Source: an uncultured bacterium (GTDB lineage: Bacteria > Cyanobacteriota > Vampirovibrionia > Obscuribacterales > Obscuribacteraceae). From it: a stretch of 49,181 nt of DNA. Location: assembly GCA_903835185.1 (NCBI GenBank), contig CAILLX010000175.1, positions 1 to 49,181 of the forward strand, in the 5' to 3' direction. The notes beneath the pieces were generated by a model that worked only from the letters and a program-made list of their open reading frames with translations, did not search any database and was not told the DNA's origin. How positions within the stretch are numbered: the stretch's first letter is position 1; every line of letters starts with the position of its first letter. A program made the position numbers and the translations under genes. Shown here in pieces: positions 1 through 6,962 of this stretch.

Positions 1-79
1 CGGACCAAATATTCAACAGCAAAACAACAAAATTAAATCCCAAAAAAATCAACAAAACAAAACAAGCAGCATGATACAC

Positions 80-238
80 TCAGTTCAAATCCGCACCAAG
101 ACAGGGATTGCCAATTTCAACTAAAAACGGGACAACCCCGTGGCTGGCGAGCAGTTTTAATCTGTAAGAAGGGGTCTCAGGGTTCAGAGCCTCAGCTAGG
201 AAAGGTCGCAACTCTTTTTGTTGAAGAAGTTGGTTCAT
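80..238 (-). CDS. Small LRV-like hypothetical protein (52 aa)
   Basis: This short open frame has a very good ribosome binding site, GGAGGT, seven bases before its ATG, which is the main reason to believe it is translated. The product has no signal peptide or membrane segment. Its centre (LNPETPSYRLKLLASHG, then EIGNP) has the Asn-Pro/Thr-Pro and Leu-Leu-Ala spacing of leucine-rich-repeat-variant (LRV) units, the repeat type also seen in the protein at 23571-24020. It would hold only about one and a half repeats, so it may be the start of an LRV protein cut short, or a decayed remnant. The ATG and SD are seen directly; the LRV resemblance is inference from spacing only. Confidence 0.45.
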   Translation of the reverse strand: MNQLLQQKELRPFLAEALNPETPSYRLKLLASHGVVPFLVEIGNPCLGADLN

Positions 239-464
239 TAGCACACCTCCGGCACAGAGTACTTATGGATGCCACACGAAACAGACCTTATCTCAGACTC
301 AGCTCGAGACACTTCTGTCACAGAATTTGTTTGCGATGTACTAATTAAAAGCGAAAGTCTTAGTTTTGGCGAGATCTGCTAGTCCTAGTGCATATGAGGA
401 ATACCCTAGTAATTGGTTTGTCAAGTCTTATTGGCAGCTGCCGCCGAGGCAAGTCAGATTCAGC

Positions 465-493
465 TTGACGACGTAGCTGCCTTGAGTTAGTAT
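465..493 (+). promoter_or_regulatory. Sigma70-type promoter
   Basis: TTGACG (465-470) and TAGTAT (488-493) are separated by exactly 17 bases, a near-consensus vegetative promoter reading rightward. Predicted initiation is near 500. No start codon with a good ribosome binding site follows before the terminator at 616-650, so the promoter seems to drive a short untranslated transcript or an attenuated leader. Confidence 0.55.
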
Positions 494-499
494 CGGATT

Positions 500-650
500 A
501 GCTTGGAGTGTCCAAGTGGGAAAAGGTGTCTACAAATGTTTTCTTGCCGCTTCTATTTTCTGTTTACGGAGGTTCACCTGGGGTGATATAGGTTTGTTTA
601 TGAACCTCCAGGTGGACCGCAGATTGATCAAGCTGCGGTTTTTTGTTTTC
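500..650 (+). ncRNA. Candidate small RNA or attenuator leader (~150 nt)
   Basis: The stretch between the promoter at 465-493 and the intrinsic terminator at 616-650 lacks a convincing gene but is rich in structure. A 5' hairpin CTTGGA/TCCAAG lies at about 509-523. A nine-base perfect pairing joins GGAGGTTCA (568-576) to TGAACCTCC (601-609). A competing seven-base pairing joins CACCTGG (575-581) to CCAGGTG (608-614), so the two central helices are mutually exclusive. The last helix is the terminator. I do not recognise an Rfam class. Alternatives are a stand-alone sRNA or a leader controlling read-through into the small ORF at 716-928. The elements are seen in the sequence; the RNA itself is inferred. 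Confidence 0.4.
616..650 (+). terminator. Rho-independent terminator
   Basis: ACCGCAG (616-622) pairs perfectly with CTGCGGT (633-639) around a ten-base loop and is followed at once by a T-rich run ending TTTTTTGTTTT. It terminates rightward transcription from the promoter at 465-493. Confidence 0.7.
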
Positions 651-715
651 GGGCAAGACTCGTTATAGTCAAGTGATTTGCACAAGAATGATGATGACTC
701 AATTAACTGAAAGAT

Positions 716-928
716 TTGCAACCCAGGCGGCTCAAACTGCCGATTCGCGACATCAGGCGCGAACAGGATGTTCTTTCCGATGTCATCTACAGTTGCAACG
801 GTCCTGACATTTCGGCAGCTGTTCAGGAGATCTATCAATCTATGATGGCGCAGAGCCGCAAATTGCAGGAAGTAGATCAATCAGGGTGTCTGTCAGAATT
901 TGTCCATGATGATGCCTGGCAAACCTGA
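716..928 (+). CDS. Small hypothetical protein, start uncertain, possibly frameshifted
   Basis: An open frame of 70 codons beginning at TTG. Its second half, from about residue 13, looks protein-like: mixed codon use, an acidic/helical composition and a motif IYQSMMAQSRKLQEVD. The TTG has only a poor GAAAG-type ribosome binding site. A stronger-looking start, three consecutive ATG codons at 688-696, lies in another frame and reads MTQLTERFATQAAQTADSRH before running into a stop. Joining the two frames near 745-765 would give one protein of about 75 aa, so a one-base frameshift (real or a sequence error) is possible. No family is recognised. It lies 66 bases after the terminator at 650 and could be what that terminator attenuates. 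Confidence 0.35.
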   Translation: MQPRRLKLPIRDIRREQDVLSDVIYSCNGPDISAAVQEIYQSMMAQSRKLQEVDQSGCLSEFVHDDAWQT

Positions 929-957
929 CAGACCGATGCAAGTACCTTAAGGGTGCT

Positions 958-1563
958 CTAGAACAGACTCAATGCCACCGCGCTGGACAGCAGTGATTTG
1001 GACAGTTTGGTGACGTCCTCTCCTATTCTGGCAACAGATGCTTGTTGCTTCTTGTCCTTGAGTGCGGTATCTGATTCGAATGCTTCGTGGGCTCTGCTTA
1101 CGGCAACCTGGTGAGGCACAACCAGCATGCCAATATTCTCCAGTATGTCTCTTACATGAACCAGCCCACGCAAGCCGCCAAGCGTGCCTGGCGAGGCGCT
1201 CATCAAACCGGCTGCTCTACCCTGGAAACAGGTGAGCATCCCTTCGCCGGGTGCCGGGCGTGAGGTCCAGTCGATAAAGTTTTTCAGCGCTCCCGAAATG
1301 GAACTGTTGTACTCTGGAGCAGCTATTAAGAAGGCATGGTGAGAGCTCATAAGAGCCTTTAATTTTTGTGCATTTGGGTGCAAGCCTTCCATTTCCTCAA
1401 GATCCTGGTCAAAGACAGGCAGTGGAAACTCTTGCAGATCTATGTAAGTCACTGTGGCGCCGGCTGAACGGGCTCCTTCGGCCGCAATTTGCACAAGTTT
1501 CTTATTAAATGAGTTTTTGCGCAGGCTGCCTGCGAAGGCCAGAATTTTTACTTGGGTTTCCAT
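958..1563 (-). CDS. NADPH-dependent FMN reductase family protein
   Basis: A 201-aa flavodoxin-like quinone/FMN reductase of the NADPH_dep_FMN_red family. The phosphate-binding loop GSLRKNSFNKKL is near the N terminus, and the family signature PEYNSSISGALKNFIDW follows at mid-protein. Such enzymes are cytosolic dimers that transfer hydride from NAD(P)H through FMN to quinones, azo compounds or metals; the physiological acceptor cannot be read from sequence. The frame is open further upstream, but the ATG at 1563 is preferred because AGGAGG lies eight bases before it and the family begins with the KILAFAGS strand. It points the same way as the aroCB genes but is separated from them by a pheA remnant and about 90 bases, so co-transcription is possible but not shown. 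Confidence 0.85.
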   Translation of the reverse strand: METQVKILAFAGSLRKNSFNKKLVQIAAEGARSAGATVTYIDLQEFPLPVFDQDLEEMEGLHPNAQKLKALMSSHHAFLIAAPEYNSSISGALKNFIDWTSRPAPGEGMLTCFQGRAAGLMSASPGTLGGLRGLVHVRDILENIGMLVVPHQVAVSRAHEAFESDTALKDKKQQASVARIGEDVTKLSKSLLSSAVALSLF

Positions 1564-1651
1564 CGACAACGCCTCCTTGTAGCATTGCTGGGAGTTTTTA
1601 ACCCAGTTTTTCGTGTAAGAGTTTGCCACCACAGGTAGAGCTATGCACGGC

Positions 1652-1804
1652 TTATGCCTGCCATGGTTTATAGCGTCCCAGTATTTTACAAGATTCGCTT
1701 AAGTTGTGGAGTGCCTGGACTACCTTATCGTCATTATCCTGCTTGGAAAGCTCCACGTCTAGGAAGAAACGATAATGCCAGGTTGTCTCTGCAGGGCTGG
1801 TCAT
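1652..1804 (-). pseudogene. pheA: C-terminal ACT-domain fragment of prephenate dehydratase
   Basis: A 50-codon frame starts at an ATG that overlaps the aroB stop by four bases (ATGA). The product matches the last half of the ACT domain of prephenate dehydratase: the W-x-Y-x-F-F-x-D-x-E strand appears as WHYRFFLDVE, followed by a helix VVQALHNLSESC and the terminal KILGRYKPW, equivalent to the usual LGSYP ending. The catalytic PDT domain and the first half of the ACT domain (including the GAL/ESRP phenylalanine-binding part) are missing, so it cannot be a dehydratase. It is probably the scar of a pheA gene deleted against aroB. It could still be translated by coupling to aroB, since no separate SD is visible. 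The family match is by recognition, not by search. Confidence 0.6.
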
Positions 1805-2952
1805 AATAGATCGGCTAGCTCTGACACAGGTATATTGGTGTCAAAGTCTACAAGCCCTAAACGGGTATGAGGGAGAACAAATTTAAGCGCTTTGCCCTGA
1901 CGTTTCTTGTCAAATCCGATTGCATCGACAAGCTTATTCTTCGGCAGATTGTCCGGTAGCTGAATAGGCAACCCCACTTTTTTGAGGAGTGATTCGATAC
2001 GTTTCATGGACTCTTTGTCTATACGCTTTTTGAGGACAGCAGTCCGTAAGGCAAAGGCAAGCCCAATGGAGACCGCCTCGCCGTGTGACAGGTTGTAATC
2101 AGATACAGTCTCGATTGCATGCCCTAATGTGTGTCCCAGGTTGAGACAACGGCGTAGTCCAGATTCGTACGGGTCTTTCCCGACAACAGACAGCTTCATC
2201 TTTATACAGCTCGATATCAAACCTGGCATGGTAGCGTTATCGAATGAGAGCGAATTGTTGAAAGTCCTCTCCATAGTCTCCAGAAGTGGTTTTGGTCCTG
2301 GCTCGTATGCTGTATGGGCGGCGATAGTCTCTTCAATTAAGGCGTATTTGATCATCTCTGCCAGTCCAGATGTAAACTGACGGGCCGGCAAAGTGGAGAG
2401 CAGCTCCGGATCGACAAGGACTGCTTTGGGAAAATAAAACGTCCCGGCTAGATTCTTGCCGGAAGGCAGATTTATCCCTGTTTTACCCCCAATGGCAGCA
2501 TCTACCTGAGATAAAAGGGTAGTTGGAACAGAGACAAAGTTAAGTCCGCGCAGATATGTTCCGGCGACAAAGCCTGATAGATCGCATACTGCGCCACCAC
2601 CGACTGCCACAACTGTGTCTTTGCGGTCAAACCCTCTGCCCTGTAGATCTGCCCAGACTTTGAGAAGAACGTCAGCAGATTTGCACGCTTCACCATCTGG
2701 GACTTCCAGTGTGGAAACCTGGTAATTGTCTGACGTCAGCGCCGACATGAGTTCAGAAAACCAGTGTGCAGCTATGTATGGTTGGGACAGTAAGGCGACA
2801 CGTTTGCCTGCCCCTATCTGTCCGAGAATAGCAGGCAGCCTGCGCCTGGCACCGACTCCCACGTCAACTCTACTGCGAACGTCCAGCTGGGTATTCCATG
2901 AGATTGTGATGACCGGTCCGGTGTGCCAGGACTTCGGCTTGAATGCGCTCAT
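1801..2952 (-). CDS. aroB: 3-dehydroquinate synthase
   Basis: A 383-aa NAD- and metal-dependent enzyme of the second shikimate step, converting DAHP to 3-dehydroquinate in the cytosol. The nucleotide-binding GGGAVCDLSGFVAGTYLRG is at about 118-136, PTTLLSQVDAAIGGKTG at 143-159, the metal/substrate segment GLAEMIKYALI from about 196, and the metal-ligand region LNLGHTLGHAIE plus HGEAVSIG near 270-295. Length is typical (about 350-390). Its ATG overlaps the aroC stop by four bases, so the two are translationally coupled; downstream it overlaps the pheA fragment in the same way. This places three aromatic-pathway frames in one transcript. Confidence 0.96.
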   Translation of the reverse strand: MSAFKPKSWHTGPVITISWNTQLDVRSRVDVGVGARRRLPAILGQIGAGKRVALLSQPYIAAHWFSELMSALTSDNYQVSTLEVPDGEACKSADVLLKVWADLQGRGFDRKDTVVAVGGGAVCDLSGFVAGTYLRGLNFVSVPTTLLSQVDAAIGGKTGINLPSGKNLAGTFYFPKAVLVDPELLSTLPARQFTSGLAEMIKYALIEETIAAHTAYEPGPKPLLETMERTFNNSLSFDNATMPGLISSCIKMKLSVVGKDPYESGLRRCLNLGHTLGHAIETVSDYNLSHGEAVSIGLAFALRTAVLKKRIDKESMKRIESLLKKVGLPIQLPDNLPKNKLVDAIGFDKKRQGKALKFVLPHTRLGLVDFDTNIPVSELADLL

Positions 2953-4241
2953 TCTATCTCTGTCTCCAAATCTGCCGCATTTTTAAGATCAGGCGGCCTG
3001 GTTGCATCTAAGATTCCAAGAGTGCTGGTCGGCTGCTGACAGTGTTTAGTGTACTCCCTGTAAGAGAGGATCATGTCTGCAACAGTGTCTCCACCAAATT
3101 TATCAAGAAGAGCTCGAGCTAAAACGAATGACACCATGGCCTTGCATACTACTGAAGCGGCAGCGATTGCGCAGACATCAGATCTTTCGAAATGAGCTGT
3201 GTCAGCTTTGAAGTCAGGATAAGTAACTGAAGGCAATCCCTGGCGCAAAGTCGGAATGGGCTTCATGAACGCTCTTACAATCAGTCGTTCACCGTTGGTC
3301 ATGCCTCCTTCAAGCCCGCCGGCGTGATTTGATCTGCGCTTAAATGGTAGCCTTGCAGCGCCGGCGGACGGATAAATTGGATCGTGTACCGCCGACCCTG
3401 ATTGTCCAGCGTTTTCAATTCCGTCTCCCAGCTCGACCGCTTTTATTGCTTGCACGCTCATAAGAGCTTGAGCCAGTTGGCCGTCCAGTCTGGCGTCCCA
3501 CTGCGTATATGTTCCGAGCCCAACCGGGAGCCCATCGGCGAGCACTTCCACAACGCCACCCAAACTGTCGCCTGACCGGCTGGCTGAGTCGATTAAGCTT
3601 ATCATCGACTGTTCAGCAACGCTGTCAGCACAAGCCAGTTGAGATGCGCTCAGGAAGTGGTCGAGCTCATCTATTGTGAGCTGGTCTGAAAGTTTGCTTG
3701 CCTTTACCGATCCCACTTGCACGACATGACTTGCTAGCTTGATGCCGAACTGTTCTAAAAGCTGAGCGCAAAGGGCTCCAGCTGCCACGCGTGCAGCTGT
3801 CTCCCGTGCTGACGATCTTTCAATGACGTCGCGAATGTCGTTCAGGCGAAACTTTAAAGTGCCGGACAGATCAGCATGCCCTGGACGGAACTTGCTGACC
3901 GTCTTCTTGGACAGCTGTTGTAAGACTTCGTCGCTGCATCTGTTGACAGACTCAACCGACATGATGTGCTTCCAGTTCTCCCAGTCCTTGTTCTTTAGCA
4001 GCATGGCCAGTGGAGCACCAGATGTAGTACCATGTCTGACACCGCCGACAATCTCGACTTCGTCACTTTCAATCTTTTGCCTGGCGCCGCGCCCGTAACC
4101 TTGCTGCCTTAAGTGCAACTCCTGGTTAATCCGAACTACGTCCACTTTCAAGCCTGCAGGAACGCCATCAAGCACAGACACCAGTGTGGGGCCGTGTGAC
4201 TCGCCAGCTGTCAAGAAACGCAACATAACTGTGGCTACCAT
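2949..4241 (-). CDS. aroC: Chorismate synthase
   Basis: A 430-aa FMN-dependent enzyme for the last shikimate step, 5-enolpyruvylshikimate-3-phosphate to chorismate. The N-terminal signature GESHGP follows the start closely, and the RRSNHAGGLEGGMTNGE core signature and the GDG/GQSGSAVHD region are present. At 430 aa it is longer than the usual 360-400, the excess being in the middle and in a C-terminal tail that ends DLETEIE. Two starts are possible, ATG 4241 and ATG 4226 (MLRFLTAGESHG); neither has a strong SD, and most family members begin like the second. It is the first gene of the aroC-aroB unit and is divergent from aroA across a 450-500 bp repeat-bearing spacer. Confidence 0.95.
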   Translation of the reverse strand: MVATVMLRFLTAGESHGPTLVSVLDGVPAGLKVDVVRINQELHLRQQGYGRGARQKIESDEVEIVGGVRHGTTSGAPLAMLLKNKDWENWKHIMSVESVNRCSDEVLQQLSKKTVSKFRPGHADLSGTLKFRLNDIRDVIERSSARETAARVAAGALCAQLLEQFGIKLASHVVQVGSVKASKLSDQLTIDELDHFLSASQLACADSVAEQSMISLIDSASRSGDSLGGVVEVLADGLPVGLGTYTQWDARLDGQLAQALMSVQAIKAVELGDGIENAGQSGSAVHDPIYPSAGAARLPFKRRSNHAGGLEGGMTNGERLIVRAFMKPIPTLRQGLPSVTYPDFKADTAHFERSDVCAIAAASVVCKAMVSFVLARALLDKFGGDTVADMILSYREYTKHCQQPTSTLGILDATRPPDLKNAADLETEIE

Positions 4242-4357
4242 GGAGTGTGGGAGTTGCTCTAAATTTTACTATAGGTCTGAATATTCGGGCGGTTTCGGTA
4301 CAAGTTCGGCTAAAGGCTGTTATTCAACAGCGGCACTGTGTGAATCCAGGCTGATTT

Positions 4358-4406
4358 GTAGAGGCGGATTGCATCCGCCCAGCGGGCGCGTGCAATCCGC
4401 CTCTAC
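4358..4406. repeat. 49-bp palindromic REP/BIME-like element
   Basis: Perfect 16-base arms, gtagaggcggattgca (4358-4373) and its reverse complement (4391-4406), enclose a 17-base centre that itself contains cgccc/gggcg. The structure would fold into one long hairpin in either strand. It lies between the divergent aroC and aroA genes, a typical place for dispersed intergenic palindromes. No open frame uses it convincingly. Confidence 0.75.
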
Positions 4407-4485
4407 GATGCTTACGCCGGGTCATCTCCGCCGGCCGAATATGTACGATTTCGCTTGAGTATTTTGGACAACCCAGATCTGAAAC

Positions 4486-4600
4486 CCGGGAGCGCTGTCG
4501 TCCCGCCGGCTCTACCAGGTGCCTTTAGCCTTTGGGACAATGCTATGAATCGCCAGGGCATGTCCCAGCCAGCGCCAGCTTTATCTGGGTAGACCAATTA
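4486..4600. repeat. Copy of a dispersed G+C-rich intergenic repeat
   Basis: The segment beginning cccgggagcgctgtcgtccc and continuing through ccgccggc resembles the segment at 13483-13514 (gggagcgccggcttccagcc then ggc). Both carry gggagcg, a variable short centre and a gccggc block, and both lie just upstream of a biosynthetic gene. The 61-codon frame that can be read through it on the minus strand looks like translated repeat, not a protein. The copy boundaries are approximate. Confidence 0.45.
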
Positions 4601-4745
4601 CTTGCGATTTCGTTTCTTGCGGTTCTGTGTAATTACCGGGTAGTCCAGAGTGTGACTTGTTGCTGCTCTGGCAGGCTGGTCACAGCTAATCTTCATGAGT
4701 CAAGGTAGTACTATTAGAAGTGCATTTGGATGGTTAAGGTTCTCC

Positions 4746-6050
4746 ATGAAAATGAAACAACGTCTGGCAGGTCGGTTGCGGGTGCCTGGAGATAAGTCGA
4801 TATCGCACCGCGCACTTATCTTCTCGGTCTTGAGCCGAGGGCGCTCGACAGTTTTGGGTCTTTCACCAGCTGGTGATTGCTTAAGTACTATCAACTGCTT
4901 GAGGGCGCTTGGAATTGTCATTGAGCGGCAGGGCGAAGAAGGCGAACAAGTTTATTGTATTGAATCTGCTGGTTTAAACAAGTTGAAGCCACCGCTGTCG
5001 ACACTTGATGCCGGCAACAGTGGTACCACCATTAGATTGATGGCCGGAGTGGCTGCTGGTCAAGCTTTTGAAACTGTCTTTGATGGCGATGAATCGTTGC
5101 GTGCTCGTCCGATGGCGCGGGTGCTTGATCCGCTGCTTAAGATGGGTGCTCAAGTAAACTTCTTGCACAAGTCCGGTTGCGCCCCCTTGTCAATCAAAGG
5201 AGGAGGACTTCATGGAATTGGTTATCAAGCGCCGGTAGCTTCTGCTCAAGTGCAGACTGCTTTGCTGCTAGCTGGCTTGCAGGCTCACGGACAGACCGTT
5301 GTAGGTTTGCCCGGACCGGTGCGTGACCACACTTTGCGCCTCTTCCGCCATCTTAATGTCCCCTACAAGCTGGATGATGCTGGGCGTTGTGTAGTCGCTC
5401 GACTTGAATCTCCAATTCCTCCTTATCATGTCGATGTGCCGGCTGATTTATCATCGGCAGCCTTCTTCCTGGTAGCCGCTGCCCTTCTGCCAGGTTCTAA
5501 TCTTGTTTTAACCGGTGTGGGAGTCAACCCAGGAAGAACTCTTGTAATCGATGTACTCAGGCGAATGGGTGCAGAGATAGCCGTTGTCAACGAGTGCACC
5601 GTGTCTGGCGAACCGGTTGCGGATCTGCATGTTTCGTATAACGGTCGCTTGAAAGGTGTCACCATAGACGGTGCAGAACTTGCTGCCGGCATCGACGAAA
5701 TACCAATACTTGCTGTTGCCGGTGCTTTATGCTCTGGGCGCCTGTGTGTGCGCGGTGCCTCAGAACTGCGAGTCAAAGAGAGCGATCGCATCAGCGCTAT
5801 AGTCTCGAACTTGAAAGCCGCAGGAGCAAAAGTTGAAGAAGCTGCCGACGGGTTCGACATTGAAGGTCAGGAAGAATTGGCAGGAGGTTCTCAGTGGCTA
5901 ACTTGCGGTGATCATCGCCTGACGATGACCGGTCTTATTGCTGGACTGGTCGCCATTAAAGAGATTATTGTTGACAATCGAGCCTGTGCTGCAGTCTCTT
6001 ATCCTGGTTTTGAAGCCGATCTTGCTGCTGTGCTTAAGCCTGGTTACTAA
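4746..6050 (+). CDS. aroA: 3-phosphoshikimate 1-carboxyvinyltransferase (EPSP synthase)
   Basis: A 434-aa enzyme joining shikimate-3-phosphate and PEP to give EPSP, the substrate of the neighbouring AroC. The first signature, PGDKSISHRALIFSVLS, is near the N terminus; LDAGNSGTTIRLMAGV follows, and the second signature RVKESDRISAIVSNLKAAGA is near the C-terminal third, before the final GDHRLTMT. The frame also has an ATG at 4695, but the chosen ATG 4746 has AAGG seven bases upstream and gives a normal N terminus (MKMKQRLAGRLRVPGDKS), while the earlier one adds 17 residues with no SD. It is divergent from aroC-aroB, so three pathway steps are clustered here. The short spacing GDKSISHRA looks like a normal functional active site. 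Confidence 0.95.
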   Translation: MKMKQRLAGRLRVPGDKSISHRALIFSVLSRGRSTVLGLSPAGDCLSTINCLRALGIVIERQGEEGEQVYCIESAGLNKLKPPLSTLDAGNSGTTIRLMAGVAAGQAFETVFDGDESLRARPMARVLDPLLKMGAQVNFLHKSGCAPLSIKGGGLHGIGYQAPVASAQVQTALLLAGLQAHGQTVVGLPGPVRDHTLRLFRHLNVPYKLDDAGRCVVARLESPIPPYHVDVPADLSSAAFFLVAAALLPGSNLVLTGVGVNPGRTLVIDVLRRMGAEIAVVNECTVSGEPVADLHVSYNGRLKGVTIDGAELAAGIDEIPILAVAGALCSGRLCVRGASELRVKESDRISAIVSNLKAAGAKVEEAADGFDIEGQEELAGGSQWLTCGDHRLTMTGLIAGLVAIKEIIVDNRACAAVSYPGFEADLAAVLKPGY

Positions 6051-6196
6051 TAGATGTGAGATGTTCGAAGATATTAAATGTACAGAGCAGGTAGAATATA
6101 TGACGTTGCTAAGACAACTTTTAGTGTCGTGGCGGTGGCCTTCCTAATTGTTGTTAATCAGTTCCCCCTGCTTGAAGTTTGTCTGTAAAAGTATTT

Positions 6197-6877
6197 ATGA
6201 ATTACGAATTTAATTTGTTGACGGTGCGGCTTGCTTCCTTCCTTCCAGCGAGCTGTACGCTGTGGCTTTTCGTGGGGGGCGCTATCTACATGACGGCTGG
6301 GCAAGCAGTACAGGCACAGTACAGTCCATACGAATCTACCGGTGGTGACCGTAGCTATAACGGTTACAACCAGCCACAGGTTGATTATCAACAAAGAGCT
6401 AACCAGCCTGCTCAAACCTTGAAGGGTGGGCGTGTTAATCAGTGGTTTTCGCAATATGATCAGATAAGGCGCCAGGCACAAATGTCGCCGCGAGAGCGGC
6501 AACAGGCAGATTATTTCCTATCCAAAATCACAGCTGTGTTTGTTCCCGGGCAGGAGAAGCTTGCTGCAAAAGAGCTGCTTACGCGCATGGTGGTAAGCTA
6601 TCGTCAGGCAGCGTCCGCTATGAAACAGCTTCCAATGTTCCCGGAGACTGCTGAGTTGCATCGTGGATACTATCGGTACTTTGTCACTGCTGGCAACCTC
6701 TTCATTGACTATGTGAAGGTACAGGACAATTTGTTGGCTGTCGATCCGCAAACAGGACAACCTCTTGCAGCTCAACTCCTGCAGCGCAAGCTGGCGCTGG
6801 AGCAGCTCAACCAGAATATCCAGTCGTTAGATCAGCAGGTGCGGTATCAGTATGGTATTCCGGACTACCGCTATTGA
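6197..6877 (+). CDS. Secreted hypothetical protein
   Basis: A 226-aa protein with a long N-terminal signal sequence: a polar start, a hydrophobic stretch LWLFVGGAIYMTAGQAV and a likely cleavage after AVQA. The mature protein begins with a Tyr/Gln/Asn-rich linker (residues 45-80) and then forms a helical domain of about 140 residues rich in Arg, Gln and Leu, ending in a Gln-rich helix and YGIPDYRY. It probably acts in the periplasm or at the cell surface. No known family is recognised. The ATG at 6197 is preferred to an in-frame TTG at 6179 because it gives the better signal peptide; neither SD is strong. It ends convergently against the aminotransferase gene. Confidence 0.7.
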   Translation: MNYEFNLLTVRLASFLPASCTLWLFVGGAIYMTAGQAVQAQYSPYESTGGDRSYNGYNQPQVDYQQRANQPAQTLKGGRVNQWFSQYDQIRRQAQMSPRERQQADYFLSKITAVFVPGQEKLAAKELLTRMVVSYRQAASAMKQLPMFPETAELHRGYYRYFVTAGNLFIDYVKVQDNLLAVDPQTGQPLAAQLLQRKLALEQLNQNIQSLDQQVRYQYGIPDYRY

Positions 6878-6920
6878 AATGATTATTGTCCAGATGTAAG
6901 GACCGGATTGCGAGCATTGC

Positions 6921-6944
6921 ATAACAGCATGTAGTTGCTGTTAT
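6921..6944. terminator. Hairpin between convergent genes, possible bidirectional terminator
   Basis: ATAACAGCA (6921-6929) and TGCTGTTAT (6936-6944) form a perfect nine-base stem around six bases. It lies in the 85-bp gap between genes that converge at 6877 and 6963. No long T-run follows, so termination efficiency is uncertain. Confidence 0.4.
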
Positions 6945-6962
6945 TGTTGCTTGGAGGGCTGG

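Noticed and set aside
4412-4597. 61-codon minus-strand frame in the aroC-aroA gap.
   Set aside because: It reads through the dispersed repeat, has no ribosome binding site and no recognisable product.
6061-6147. 28-codon ATG frame after aroA (MFEDIKCTEQVEYM...).
   Set aside because: No ribosome binding site and no supporting homology visible.
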